From: Oxalobacteraceae sp. CFBP 13730
GTDB lineage: Bacteria; Pseudomonadota; Gammaproteobacteria; Burkholderiales; Burkholderiaceae_D
NCBI GenBank assembly: GCA_014841835.1
Contig: JACYUQ010000001.1
Location: 248,001 to 312,000, forward strand
DNA length: 64,000 bases
Reading direction: 5' to 3'
The position numbers and the translations under genes were made by a program. The notes below the pieces were generated by a model, which saw only the letters and a list, made by a program, of their open reading frames with translations, was not told where the DNA came from and made no database searches. Below, piece after piece: positions 52,821-62,010 of the stretch (position 1 is the first letter of the stretch; every line of letters begins with the position of its first letter).

Positions 52821-55580
52821 GTGAACATGCTCGCGCGTCCTAGCGGGCCGGCGCTGGCCGCCGGCGACGAACCGTCGGCCGCCGCGCCGCGCGCGCGCGG
52901 CCGGCTGGCGCGCTGGCTTGCGCTGGCGCTCGAGACGCACATCTCGCTGCCGCTGTTTGCGCTGGCGCTGCTGGGCGCGATGTGGTTCGGCACCCTGCAC
53001 GTGATCGACGCCGAGCGCCGTACCGCCATCGCGGCCACCCGCGACGCCACCCAGGAACTGCTCGACACCTATGAAGCGCAACTGGCGCGCAGCCTGAGCG
53101 CAATCGACCAGACCCTGCGCGTGCTGAAGTACGCCGTCGAGCAGAACGGCCCGACCGGTGCCCTGCCCGCACTCGAAGCCAAGGGTCTGCTGCCGCCCGG
53201 CCTCGTGTTCCGGGTCGAGATCAGCGATGCCAGCGGGCGCATCGTCGCCAGCAATCCGGCATCGAAGGGCCGCAACCTGGCCGGCACCGCGTGGTTCGAA
53301 TTCCATCGCCAGACGCGCGACGACGTGCCATTCGTCAGCCTGACGAACCTGAGCGAGTCGTCGCACGAACCGATCGTCCATTTTTCGCGCCGTATCAACG
53401 ATGCCAGCGGCCACTTTGCCGGCGTGGCCGTCGTGGCGCTCGACCCGGCCTATTTCACCAGCGGCTACGAACGCTCGCGCCAGGGCGATCGCGGTCTGCT
53501 CGGCATGGCGGGCACCGACGGCGTGCTGCGCGCACTGCGCATCGGCGAAACCGTCTCGTGGGGCCAGCGCTTTGCACTGGGCGTGAACGGCGGCGTGGCA
53601 ACCGGCACGCGCGCGCGCGGCGCCCCCGTGCTCGGGGACGAAGCCCGCACCGTCGCCAGCCGCTCGATGAACAGTTTCCCGCTGGTCGCGGTGGCCGGGC
53701 TGTCCGAAGCCGAACAGATGGCCGAGTTCTACCAGGGGCGACGCGCCTGGTTGCTCGGTGCGGGTGCGGCCAGCGCGCTCTTGATCGCCGTCGTGATCCT
53801 GGTCAGCGCCTGGTCATGGCAGCTCGCCAAGGCGCGCCGGCGCGAACGGCTGGCGCAGGAAACCTACGCCGCCGCATCCGAAGCCAGCCCTGACGCCTTC
53901 TTCGTGCTGCGTACCGTGTTCGGTCCACGCGGCGAGGTACGCGATTTCGTCGTTGCCACCACCAACAGCCGGGCCGAGCGTTTCACCAGCCTGACCAAGC
54001 ACCAGATGGCCGCCAAGCCGATCTCGGGCCTGCTGCCGCCCTCGATCAGTCAATCCGTTTTTGACGATCTGTCGGCGGTGGCGCGCGACGGGATTGCGCG
54101 CGAAACGGAATGGCAGGCACAGACCCTGCCCCAGCCCGGTGTCTGGCTGCACCGCCAGGCCGTGGCCGTCGAAGGCGGCGTGGTGGTGATCGTGCGCGAC
54201 ATCACCGAGCGCAAGATGGGCGAACAGCGCATCCGTCACCTGGCCCACCACGATGACCTGACCGGCCTGCCCAACCGCAGCCTGCTGCGCGAACGCCTGG
54301 GTCAGGCGATCGTTACCGCCGCCGGGGCGGGACAAGCGGTTGGCCTGGCGTTCATCGACCTCGATGGCTTCAAGCTGGTCAACGACACGCTGGGCCACAA
54401 TGCCGGCGACGAACTGCTCAAGGTGGTCGGCGCGCGCATGCACCGCTGCCTGCGCCGCGACGACACGCTGGCGCGCTTTGGCGGCGACGAATTCGTGATC
54501 CTGCTGCCGGAACTGGCGGGCGACCCGATGGCGATCGCGCCATTGCTCGAGCGGGTGCGCGAAGCGGTCACCGAGCCGGTGCTGGTCGAGGGCCAGGAAG
54601 TCCAGGTCAGCTGCAGCATCGGCGTGACGTTCTACCCGCGCGACGGCGCCAGCGCCAATGCGCTGATGATGCACGCCGACGTGGCCATGTACCGCGCCAA
54701 GGAACTGGGCAGCAATAACGTGCAGTACTACGTCAGCGAGATGAACGAGAGCGTCGACGAGAAACTCGTGCTGCTCGAAGGCCTGCGCGCGGCGATCGAC
54801 ACCTGTGCCGAAGACTATCCGGGCCCGTGCCAGTTCCAGCTGCTGTACCAGCCGAAAATCGACCTGCGCACGAATTGCCTGTTCGGCGTCGAGGCGCTGA
54901 TTCGCTGGCACCATCCGGAGCAGGGCCTGGTCTCGCCGCTGCGCTTCATCGGTCTGGCCGAAGAGAGTGGCCTGATCGTGCCGATCGGCGACTGGGTGCT
55001 GCGCACCGCCTGTGCCCAGGCCCAGGCCTGGCGCATGGAGGGTCTGCCGCCAGTGAGCGTCTCGGTCAATGTCTCGGCGCGCCAGTTCGAAGACAAGCGT
55101 CTGGTCGAACGCGTCGCCGACGCCCTGCGCGCCAGCGGCCTGCCGGCCGACGGCCTCGAAGTCGAGGTGACCGAAAGCCTGATCATGCGCGACCTGGGCC
55201 GCTCGGTCGACAAGATGCGCGAGCTCGAGGCGATGGGCGTGGCGCTGTCGATCGACGACTTCGGCACCGGCTACTCGAGCCTGTCGGCGCTCAAGTCATT
55301 CCCGATCAGCCGCCTCAAGATCGATAAATCGTTCGTCGCCGATCTTGCCGATTCGCCGGACGACCAAGCGATTGCGATGGCCGTGATCTCGCTGGGCCAC
55401 AAGCTCGACCTGCGCGTGATCGCCGAAGGCGTCGAGACCGAGCAGCAGCGTGACTTCCTGCGCGCCAACGACTGCGACGAAATGCAGGGTTACCTGTTCA
55501 GCCGTCCGCTCCCGGCCGGCGAGATTGCCCGCCTGCTCGCAGGCGGCGCAGGAGACGCGCATGCCCCCTGCCCCCAATAG
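52821..55580 (+). CDS. Membrane sensor GGDEF-EAL c-di-GMP enzyme
   Basis: 919-residue protein with a membrane helix near residue 48, a periplasmic Cache-like sensor domain (about 70-320), a second helix LLGAGAASALLIAVVILVSA, a PAS domain (about 370-480), a GGDEF domain and an EAL domain. GGDEF is complete (LARFGGDEFVILLPE) with the inhibitory site RRDD five residues before it. EAL is complete: FGVEALIRWHHPEQG, SVNVSARQFE and IDDFGTGYSSLSALKSFP. So it may both make and break c-di-GMP. The start is GTG 52821 (or ATG 52827). It overlaps the next gene by 20 bases. Confidence 0.92.
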   Translation: MNMLARPSGPALAAGDEPSAAAPRARGRLARWLALALETHISLPLFALALLGAMWFGTLHVIDAERRTAIAATRDATQELLDTYEAQLARSLSAIDQTLRVLKYAVEQNGPTGALPALEAKGLLPPGLVFRVEISDASGRIVASNPASKGRNLAGTAWFEFHRQTRDDVPFVSLTNLSESSHEPIVHFSRRINDASGHFAGVAVVALDPAYFTSGYERSRQGDRGLLGMAGTDGVLRALRIGETVSWGQRFALGVNGGVATGTRARGAPVLGDEARTVASRSMNSFPLVAVAGLSEAEQMAEFYQGRRAWLLGAGAASALLIAVVILVSAWSWQLAKARRRERLAQETYAAASEASPDAFFVLRTVFGPRGEVRDFVVATTNSRAERFTSLTKHQMAAKPISGLLPPSISQSVFDDLSAVARDGIARETEWQAQTLPQPGVWLHRQAVAVEGGVVVIVRDITERKMGEQRIRHLAHHDDLTGLPNRSLLRERLGQAIVTAAGAGQAVGLAFIDLDGFKLVNDTLGHNAGDELLKVVGARMHRCLRRDDTLARFGGDEFVILLPELAGDPMAIAPLLERVREAVTEPVLVEGQEVQVSCSIGVTFYPRDGASANALMMHADVAMYRAKELGSNNVQYYVSEMNESVDEKLVLLEGLRAAIDTCAEDYPGPCQFQLLYQPKIDLRTNCLFGVEALIRWHHPEQGLVSPLRFIGLAEESGLIVPIGDWVLRTACAQAQAWRMEGLPPVSVSVNVSARQFEDKRLVERVADALRASGLPADGLEVEVTESLIMRDLGRSVDKMRELEAMGVALSIDDFGTGYSSLSALKSFPISRLKIDKSFVADLADSPDDQAIAMAVISLGHKLDLRVIAEGVETEQQRDFLRANDCDEMQGYLFSRPLPAGEIARLLAGGAGDAHAPCPQ

Positions 55581-56679
55581 CACCAGCGCCAGCGCCAGCA
55601 CGGGCACTGCGCCGTCCCAGGACGCGCTGATGCTGCGCCGCATGCGCAACTACTGGTTCGCCACCGCCATGCTGTACGTGGCCACCATGGGCCTGCTGGC
55701 GACGCAGGTCGGCGCCGGCTACACGCCGCGCGGCCCCGCACTGGTGCTCAGCCTCGTCGCCGCGTGCGGCACGCTCGCGTTCTATGCGCTGATCCGCTTC
55801 AGCACGCGGCTGAAGATCGCGCCCGACATGCTCGCCGCGCTGCAGTCGCTGTTTGCCATCGGCTGCACCATCGCCGGCTATGCGATTGCCGGCCCGCTGC
55901 GCGCCTCACTGCTGAGCATGCTGGTGGTGGCGATCGCGTTCTGCACCTTTGCCATGCACCCGCGCCGCGCACTGCTGCTGGCCGGCGCCGCACTGGCCGG
56001 CATGGCCTGCATCATGTGGTATCTGCAGGCAGTCGATCCGCGGGGCCACCCGCCCGCAGTCGAAGCGATGAGCTTCGGCTACCTGGCCGCCGCCTTGCTG
56101 GCGACCACCCTGCTCGCCAGCGAAATGACCAAGCTGCGCCGGCGCATGAAGGCCGGCCGGCAGGAACTGCTGGCGGCGCTCGAGACCATCCGCCTGCTGG
56201 CCACGGTCGACGAATTGACATCGCTGGCGAACCGCCGCCACATGAACGAATTATTGGGCGCCGAAGAACGGCGTTCGGCGCCGACGACCAGCTGCGTGGC
56301 ATTGCTCGACCTCGACCTGTTCAAGCAGGTCAACGACCAGTATGGCCACGCGGTGGGCGACGCGGTGCTGCGCGGGTTTGCCGGCGCGGCCCACGGCGCA
56401 CTGCGCGAACACGACACGCTGGCACGCTGGGGGGGAGAAGAATTTTTATTGCTGCTGCCCGACGCCACGGCGCAGGCGGCGCGTCAGGTGCTCGAGCGCA
56501 TCGTCACGCGCGTGCACGCGCTGCAGGTCGACGGCCTGGATCCGGCGCGCCGGATCAGCTTTTCGGCCGGTCTGGCCGAACGCCGCGATGGCGAACCGTT
56601 CATGGAAGCGATCAGCCGCGCGGACAAGGCCCTGTACCGGGCCAAGGCGGCAGGCCGCGACCGGATCGAAGCGGACTAG
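55561..56679 (+). CDS. Membrane-bound diguanylate cyclase
   Basis: 372-residue protein with six hydrophobic helices in the first 200 residues (MASE-like) and a C-terminal GGDEF domain. The active site reads LARWGGEEFLLLLPD (GGEEF, active form) and the inhibitory RxxD is present as REHD just before it. Cofactor motif LTSLANRRHMNELL and DLDLFKQVNDQYGHAVGD are intact. GGAG lies six bases before ATG 55561. Last gene of the porin operon; its end overlaps the convergent LOG gene by four bases. Confidence 0.92.
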   Translation: MPPAPNSTSASASTGTAPSQDALMLRRMRNYWFATAMLYVATMGLLATQVGAGYTPRGPALVLSLVAACGTLAFYALIRFSTRLKIAPDMLAALQSLFAIGCTIAGYAIAGPLRASLLSMLVVAIAFCTFAMHPRRALLLAGAALAGMACIMWYLQAVDPRGHPPAVEAMSFGYLAAALLATTLLASEMTKLRRRMKAGRQELLAALETIRLLATVDELTSLANRRHMNELLGAEERRSAPTTSCVALLDLDLFKQVNDQYGHAVGDAVLRGFAGAAHGALREHDTLARWGGEEFLLLLPDATAQAARQVLERIVTRVHALQVDGLDPARRISFSAGLAERRDGEPFMEAISRADKALYRAKAAGRDRIEAD

Positions 56680-57281
56680 CCTTTCAATTCGTCGGCGGCC
56701 GCCGCCGGCAGGCTGGACGCCAACTCCAGCGGCGCCGCCGCGCGCAGGCGCTGGATCAGCAGGTCGGGATCGCTGTCGGCGATCATCAGGTTTTCGTGCT
56801 CGGGCCGCACGAACCCTTCGGCCACCTGGTGGCCCACGAAGGCGCGCAGGCCGTCATAAAAGCCGTTCACGTTCAACAGGCCAATCGGCTTGGCGTGAAT
56901 ACCCAGCTGGGCCCAGGTCACCATTTCAAACAGTTCTTCGAGCGTGCCCATCCCGCCGGGCATGGCGATGAAGCCTTCGGACAGGTCGGCCATCATCGCC
57001 TTGCGCTCGTGCATGTCCTTGACGACAAACAGGCGCGTCAGGCCCGCGTGGCCGACTTCGCGTTCGACCAGCGCGCGCGGGATGACGCCGGTGGCTTCGC
57101 CGCCCAGGCGCAGCACTTCATCGGCGATCACGCCCATCAAGCCGACCTTGCCGCCGCCATAGACGAGGCTGATGTTGTGGTCGACCATCGCGCGGGCCAG
57201 CAGGCGCGCGGCGTCGGCGTAGACAGGATTGACACCATGCGCGGCGCCGCAGTAGACAGCAAGGGTTTTCATCGTAGACAT
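56676..57281 (-). CDS. LOG-family protein (TIGR00730)
   Basis: 201-residue lysine-decarboxylase-like fold protein of the Lonely Guy family, cytokinin riboside monophosphate phosphoribohydrolases in plants and several bacteria. Motifs: YGGGKVGLMGVIAD and PGGMGTLEELFEMVTW with the catalytic Arg/Glu pair (HERKAMM, TLEE). The start MSTMKTLAVYCGAA may instead be the ATG three codons on. It is the second gene after a TetR regulator, two bases after its stop. Its cellular substrate here is unproven. Confidence 0.92.
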   Translation of the reverse strand: MSTMKTLAVYCGAAHGVNPVYADAARLLARAMVDHNISLVYGGGKVGLMGVIADEVLRLGGEATGVIPRALVEREVGHAGLTRLFVVKDMHERKAMMADLSEGFIAMPGGMGTLEELFEMVTWAQLGIHAKPIGLLNVNGFYDGLRAFVGHQVAEGFVRPEHENLMIADSDPDLLIQRLRAAAPLELASSLPAAAADELKG

Positions 57282-57283
57282 TT

Positions 57284-57979
57284 TCAGAGGAAATCAGCGC
57301 CGGGCCGGGCATCGGCCGACAGTTTTTTCAGGTAATCGTCAGAGAGCTTCTCGAACAGCACGCGCGTCTCGCCATTCAGGTAGGGGCCGATCATCGACAG
57401 CACCTGGTAGCAGCCGCGCGCAAGCGCATCGGCAATCGCCTGCTGCTCGCTGTATTTGCGGGGATTGCGCACGTATTCGAACGAGAGCCAGTAAGTCGCC
57501 ACCACCACCATATTGGTGGCCATCGCGCCGATCTGCTGGTCGGACGCATCGAGCGAACCTTCGCTGCGCAAGTCTTCGCACAGCTGGCGAGCGACCTTGA
57601 TCTTGTGCGCGTGGATCGCCTTGAAGTGCAGTTCGAGTTTGCGGTTGCGCGACAGCAGATCGTTCAGGTCGCGGTAGAAGAAACGGTAGCGCCAGATCAG
57701 CTTGAACATATGGTGCAGGTACAACCACACGTCTTCCATGTTCGAGCGGCGCCCGGCCGGCACCGTCAGGATGCGCTCGATCTCCGCCTCGAACTGGACG
57801 AAAATCGAGTTGACGATATCGTCCTTGTTGCGGAAATGGTAGTACAGATTGCCGGGCGAGATGTTCATCTCCTCGGCAATGACGGTGGTCGTGATATTGG
57901 GCTCGCCGAACTCGTTGAACAGCCTGAGCGAGAGCTCGAGGATGCGTTCACGGGTCCGGCGCGGTGCTTTTTGTTGCAT
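57284..57979 (-). CDS. TetR/AcrR family regulator
   Basis: 231-residue repressor-type protein. The N-terminal helix-turn-helix is RRTRERILELSLRLFNEFGE, then TTTVIAEEMNISPGNLYYHF. The C-terminal part has WRYRFFYRDLNDLLSRNRKL, as in a group of proteobacterial TetR proteins whose ligands are not known. ATG 57979 is preferred to the in-frame ATG at 58018 because it starts just before the domain. It is transcribed with the LOG gene, which is its likely target along with itself. Confidence 0.9.
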   Translation of the reverse strand: MQQKAPRRTRERILELSLRLFNEFGEPNITTTVIAEEMNISPGNLYYHFRNKDDIVNSIFVQFEAEIERILTVPAGRRSNMEDVWLYLHHMFKLIWRYRFFYRDLNDLLSRNRKLELHFKAIHAHKIKVARQLCEDLRSEGSLDASDQQIGAMATNMVVVATYWLSFEYVRNPRKYSEQQAIADALARGCYQVLSMIGPYLNGETRVLFEKLSDDYLKKLSADARPGADFL

Positions 57980-58042
57980 GTAGGCCGCTGTTCGTGTTTG
58001 TTCCCGCAAGGATATCATCGAACGGTCGTTCTATCGAGCAAT

Positions 58043-58906
58043 CTACCGGCTGACCTGACTGACCCCCATGCCGCGCGCGCTCTGCAGGCGAAACGCTTCG
58101 TCGAGCTGCTCGCGCAGCGCCCGCGCGCCGAGTGGCTTGATGTAATGGCCATCGGCCACGCCACTTTTGATGGCCGCTTCGATGTCGGTCAGGTCTGGCT
58201 GGCCCGACAGCATCAGGCGCACCGTGTTCGGGTACCGCGCCGCCGCCTCGGCCAGCACCTCGGTACCGCGCATGCCGGGCATGGCCTGGTCGCACAGGAT
58301 GACTTCGACCGGTTCGTGCGACAGCACCTGCAGCGCCTCTTCGCCCGAGCAGGCGCTGAGGACGCGGTACGGCTGGCCGATCAGCATGTCGTTGAGCACG
58401 CCGAGCATGAAACGGTCGTCGTCGACCAGCAGCAGCGTGCGGCCGCCGGCGTCCCGCGTGGCAGCGGTGGCCATGGTGTCATTGGCCGCCATCGTCGTGA
58501 CTGGGGGCGGCGCTGCAGCCGCTGCGGGCGCGGCCGCTGGTGCGGTGGTCAGGAAGGCCTCGAGCTCGGCCACGAAACTTTCGGGTTCGATCGGCTTGCT
58601 GATATAGCCATCAAAGCCGGCGGCCAGGACTTTTTCGCGATCCCCCGTCATCGCCAGCGCGGTGACGGCCAGGATCGGCACACCGGCCAGCGCCGGGTCA
58701 CCCTTCAGTTCGGCCAGGACGGCAAACCCGTCCATGCCGGGCAGGTTCACGTCACAGGCAATCAGGTCGGGGCGCTCGCTGCGCGCAGCGGCCACGCCGC
58801 GGGGGCCGTCGGCCGCGCTGAGTGGCGCGTGGCCATAGGCGCTGAGCAGGAACGACATCAGTTCGATGTTGGCCGGGTTGTCTTCGATGATCAGGATGCG
58901 CGCCAC
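58043..58906 (-). CDS. Response regulator with two receiver domains
   Basis: 287-residue protein with two REC domains joined by an Ala/Pro linker of about 40 residues. The first has ARILIIEDNPANIELM, phosphoacceptor Asp in LIACDVNLPGMDGF and the Lys in YISKPIE; the second has LLLVDDDRFMLGV, Asp in VILCDQAMPGMRG and Lys in HYIKPLG. No output domain. GTG 58906 is chosen because GGAG lies seven bases before it; the in-frame ATG at 58939 lacks a ribosome site. It may act as a phosphotransfer or protein-contact relay; no kinase is adjacent. Confidence 0.9.
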   Translation of the reverse strand: MARILIIEDNPANIELMSFLLSAYGHAPLSAADGPRGVAAARSERPDLIACDVNLPGMDGFAVLAELKGDPALAGVPILAVTALAMTGDREKVLAAGFDGYISKPIEPESFVAELEAFLTTAPAAAPAAAAAPPPVTTMAANDTMATAATRDAGGRTLLLVDDDRFMLGVLNDMLIGQPYRVLSACSGEEALQVLSHEPVEVILCDQAMPGMRGTEVLAEAAARYPNTVRLMLSGQPDLTDIEAAIKSGVADGHYIKPLGARALREQLDEAFRLQSARGMGVSQVSR

Positions 58907-58966
58907 TGGATACTCCGAAGAATGCGTTATTGACATCACTGTACCACGCTCGGGCGCGGGGTGGAT

Positions 58967-59929
58967 TCACGCAGCGCCGTGCAAAACAGGGGGTGCCGGA
59001 CAGGCCGTTTGCAGGCGACCGATCTCGTCCATGACGACCGCCAGCACGCGCCGGTTACGCCCCAGCGCAACATGGCCGACGCCGCCCAGTTCGATGTTGC
59101 GCGCGCCCGCCAGATGCGATGACGTCTGTGGCGCCACGATATTGTCGTGGTGCGTGTAGATCGACGTGATGCGCGCGCGCGTGGCGGCATCTTCGTGCGC
59201 GGAGAGCTCGTCCAACCATGTGCAGGCGGGCCCGTCGACACCCGCGCGCCGCATCTGCAAAGCATTGGTGCCGATCCCGAACGCCGCCAGGCAGGTGCCG
59301 TGGTGCGGTGTACCGAGCGTGATGACGCGCGCCGCATGCGCGCTGCCATGGCGGCGCAGCCAGGCGCGCGCGGCCAGGCCGCCCATGCTGTGACCGACGA
59401 CGATGACCTGCTGCGCGCCGGCCTCGCGCCGCAACCGTGTTGCGCCCTCTTCGATCGCATCGGCAAAGCCGTCGATGTCGCCCGTCAGCGGTTCCAGATC
59501 GAGCGCGGCGTGGCTGATCCCGGCCGCATCGAGCCGCGGCGTCAGGTGCGCCCAGTAGCCGCTGTTGCAACCGTAGCCGTGCAGCAGCAGGACCGGGGGC
59601 GTGCTGCCATCAGGATGGATGCATGTACGCGCTCGCGCGCGCGGCATGTGCCAGGAACTGGTCAGCATGCTGGCGCCGAACTCTTCGCCGAACATCCGCA
59701 CCGCGGCCACCACGCCGATCCGATATTGCGGCGGCGTGGGACTGGCAACGCGCCAGCTCATCACGAAATTGTTTGCGTTGATCGCCAGGCGCACCAGCAC
59801 CACGCTCGCCAGGCCGATGGCGGCGGCTTGCCACGGCGCGGCGCCGGCCCGGGCGGCAGCCGCGCCGATGGCACAGGCGACCAGCAGCTGCACGAGCAGG
59901 ACCAGGCGCAGCAGCTGGCGCGAACTCAT
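58967..59929 (-). CDS. Lipase/esterase-like alpha/beta hydrolase
   Basis: 320-residue protein with one or two N-terminal membrane helices (LLRLVLLVQLLVACAIGAAA; AAIGLASVVLVRLAI), then an alpha/beta hydrolase domain. Oxyanion motif VLLLHGYGCNSGYW, nucleophile elbow VVGHSMGGLAARAW (Ser181), ITLGTPHHGT as in triacylglycerol lipases and a likely His in GGVGHVAL. So it is probably anchored in the inner membrane facing either side. ATG 59929 is chosen to keep the helix; the frame upstream is open without support. Confidence 0.85.
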   Translation of the reverse strand: MSSRQLLRLVLLVQLLVACAIGAAAARAGAAPWQAAAIGLASVVLVRLAINANNFVMSWRVASPTPPQYRIGVVAAVRMFGEEFGASMLTSSWHMPRARARTCIHPDGSTPPVLLLHGYGCNSGYWAHLTPRLDAAGISHAALDLEPLTGDIDGFADAIEEGATRLRREAGAQQVIVVGHSMGGLAARAWLRRHGSAHAARVITLGTPHHGTCLAAFGIGTNALQMRRAGVDGPACTWLDELSAHEDAATRARITSIYTHHDNIVAPQTSSHLAGARNIELGGVGHVALGRNRRVLAVVMDEIGRLQTACPAPPVLHGAA

Positions 59930-60023
59930 GCCGGCCGCCTGTTGAGGGCGCTGGCGCGGCGTGGGGCCGGATCGGTACGGGCGGTGTCCATGATGCGAGT
60001 ATAGGCCTGGCGCGCCAGGCACA

Positions 60024-60803
60024 TCAACGAGGTGGCACGTCTTTCAGGATCGCGCGGGCGATGCCGCGCAGGATGTTGACTTCTTCGAGCTCCAGGCCAC
60101 CGCGCGCGAACATGCGTTTGATGCGCGGCATCAGCTTTTTCGGGTTGTCGGCGTTCAAAAAACCAATCGCGATCAGGGCCTGTTCGAGGTGCGCATACAT
60201 GCCGTCGATCTGGGTCACGCTGGCGGCGTCGCCATGGAAGCCGACGCCACGCGTATCGGGCGCGCCGCTGACGGAAGCCATGCGCGCCTCGTAGGCCAGC
60301 ACCTGGGCCGCCTGCGACAGGTTCAGCGACGAATAGTCGGGATTGGCCGGGATGTTGATCAAGACATTGCAGCGCTCGACGATGTCGTTCGGCAGCCCGA
60401 CGCGCTCGTTGCCGAAGACGATGGCCGCGCGCAGTTCGGGGCTGGCGCTGGCGTGTTCGGCGAACGCGCGCGGGGTCCACACCGGCGGCGAGAATTCGCG
60501 CAATCTGGCCGAGACGGCGGCGGCGAAGTTGCAGCCTTCAAGAGCTGCGCCAATATCGAGCACGACCCGTGCGTTGTTCAGGACGTCGCCCGCGCCGCTG
60601 GCAAAGGCGACAGCTTCCGGGTCATTGACGAAGTCGGCGCATTTCGGCGTGACCAGCACCAGATCGGTAAAGCCCATCGTTTTCATCGCGCGCGCGACCG
60701 AGCCGATGTTGCCGGCGCGGCTCGTTTCGACGAGGACAAAACGCAAACGGCCGAACAGCGGCGGCGGGGGCAAAGAAGAAGTGTCGGTTTGGGTCGGGTT
60801 CAT
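60024..60803 (-). CDS. trmJ: tRNA (cytidine/uridine-2'-O-) methyltransferase TrmJ
   Basis: 259-residue SpoU-family knot methyltransferase that 2'-O-methylates position 32 of certain tRNAs. Family motifs: RFVLVETSRAGNIGSVARAM, IVFGNERVGLPNDIV and NIPANPDYSSLNLSQAAQVL. Length and C-terminal helical extension match TrmJ. Start MNPTQTD at 60803. It is divergent from suhB, which in many proteobacteria neighbours trmJ as here. Confidence 0.94.
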   Translation of the reverse strand: MNPTQTDTSSLPPPPLFGRLRFVLVETSRAGNIGSVARAMKTMGFTDLVLVTPKCADFVNDPEAVAFASGAGDVLNNARVVLDIGAALEGCNFAAAVSARLREFSPPVWTPRAFAEHASASPELRAAIVFGNERVGLPNDIVERCNVLINIPANPDYSSLNLSQAAQVLAYEARMASVSGAPDTRGVGFHGDAASVTQIDGMYAHLEQALIAIGFLNADNPKKLMPRIKRMFARGGLELEEVNILRGIARAILKDVPPR

Positions 60804-60975
60804 TTACAATAGCGACCATCGCGTGGTGCGGACGGTTTTACGGTAGCGGGGGCAAGCCCCGGATTGTAACGGGTTCCAGTACCACCCTGCTCTTTAATCA
60901 CTCTTCAATAGCTGATCGTTCACGGCGCCCCATCGGTGCGTGAGTGGGCGTTCGCGTTCTTACGGAAAAGCCTCC

Positions 60976-61764
60976 ATGCACCCAATGCTCAACACGGCCA
61001 TCAAGGCCGCCCGCCGCGCCGCCACCGTCATCAACCGTGCGTCCTTCGACATCGACCGCATCGTCGTTTCAGAAAAGCAACATAACGATTTCGTTACCGA
61101 CGTCGACCAGGCGGCGGAGCATGAGATCGTCGAAACGCTGCTCAAGGCATATCCGGGCCATGCCATTCTGGCCGAAGAAAGCGGTGCATCAGCCAATCTG
61201 AACGACGAGAGTGAAAACGTGTGGATCATCGACCCGATCGATGGCACCACCAACTTCCTGCACGGCTACCCCAACTACTGCATCTCGATCGCCCTCAAGC
61301 AGCGCGGCGTGATCACGAACGGCCTGGTCTATGACCCGGTCCGCAACGACCTGTTTACCGCCACCAAGGGCGGCGGTGCCTACCTGAACGACAAACGTAT
61401 CCGCGTGCGCAGCACCGAGCGCATCGGCCGCGCGCTGCTGTCGTCGGGCCACGGTCCGGATCCACGCGCACTGGCTGAATACCTGCGCATGTACGAAGTC
61501 GTTGCCTCGCGCAGCCACGGCGTGCGCAGTGGCGGTTCGGCAGCGCTGGAACTGGCCAACGTGGCCGCCGGCCGCATCGACGGCTTCTTCGAAAAGAACC
61601 TGAAGATCTGGGACATCGCTGCCGGCGCCCTCCTGGTCACCGAAGCAGGCGGCATCGTCGGTGAGTTCAGCGGCGAATCCGATTACCTGAACAAGGGCGA
61701 CGTGATCGCCGCCGGTCCGAAGGTTTTCGGCGCGCTTGTCCCGCTGTTGTCGCCTTTCGCGTAA
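60976..61764 (+). CDS. suhB: Inositol monophosphatase family protein SuhB
   Basis: 262-residue Mg2+-dependent phosphatase; the E. coli SuhB also binds the transcription antitermination complex of rRNA. Metal site: AILAEESGAS (Glu67/68) and WIIDPIDGTTNFLHG (Asp86, Asp89); the last acid is in IWDIAAGALLVTEAGG. GGAAAAG lies about six bases before ATG 60976, which is the normal family start. A strong terminator follows at 61783-61824. Confidence 0.94.
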   Translation: MHPMLNTAIKAARRAATVINRASFDIDRIVVSEKQHNDFVTDVDQAAEHEIVETLLKAYPGHAILAEESGASANLNDESENVWIIDPIDGTTNFLHGYPNYCISIALKQRGVITNGLVYDPVRNDLFTATKGGGAYLNDKRIRVRSTERIGRALLSSGHGPDPRALAEYLRMYEVVASRSHGVRSGGSAALELANVAAGRIDGFFEKNLKIWDIAAGALLVTEAGGIVGEFSGESDYLNKGDVIAAGPKVFGALVPLLSPFA

Positions 61765-61782
61765 AATACACGTTGTAACAGT

Positions 61783-61824
61783 CAGGCCACTCGCAGGCAG
61801 TGCTTGCCAGTGGCCTGTGTTTTT
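61783..61824 (+). terminator. Intrinsic terminator of suhB
   Basis: CAGGCCACT (61783-61791) and AGTGGCCTG (61809-61817) form a nine-base perfect stem with a 17-base loop holding a smaller hairpin, followed by TGTTTTT. Confidence 0.85.
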
Positions 61825-61864
61825 GTACAATACGTTACAGAGTTCTGCATCAAATACTTTCTAC

Positions 61865-61887
61865 AGTGAAATACACTTCACTATAAT
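61865..61887 (+). promoter_or_regulatory. Promoter with overlapping palindrome before rhlE
   Basis: A perfect TATAAT (61882-61887) is preceded by AGTGAA (61865-61870) and TTCACT (61877-61882), a perfect inverted repeat with six bases between. The palindrome shares its last base with the -10 and would cover the spacer, so a bound repressor could block the polymerase. The -35 is weak. A leader of about 115 bases follows. Confidence 0.45.
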
Positions 61888-62010
61888 CCCTGCCAGCCGC
61901 CTTTGCGGCAGCGTCCGGGCGCCCGCTAGCTTGCGCGCCTGCATCGATCAATCCGATTCCAGGACTGCCGCCAAGCATGGCGACGGGCCGCTTTTTTACT
62001 GAAAAAATCT

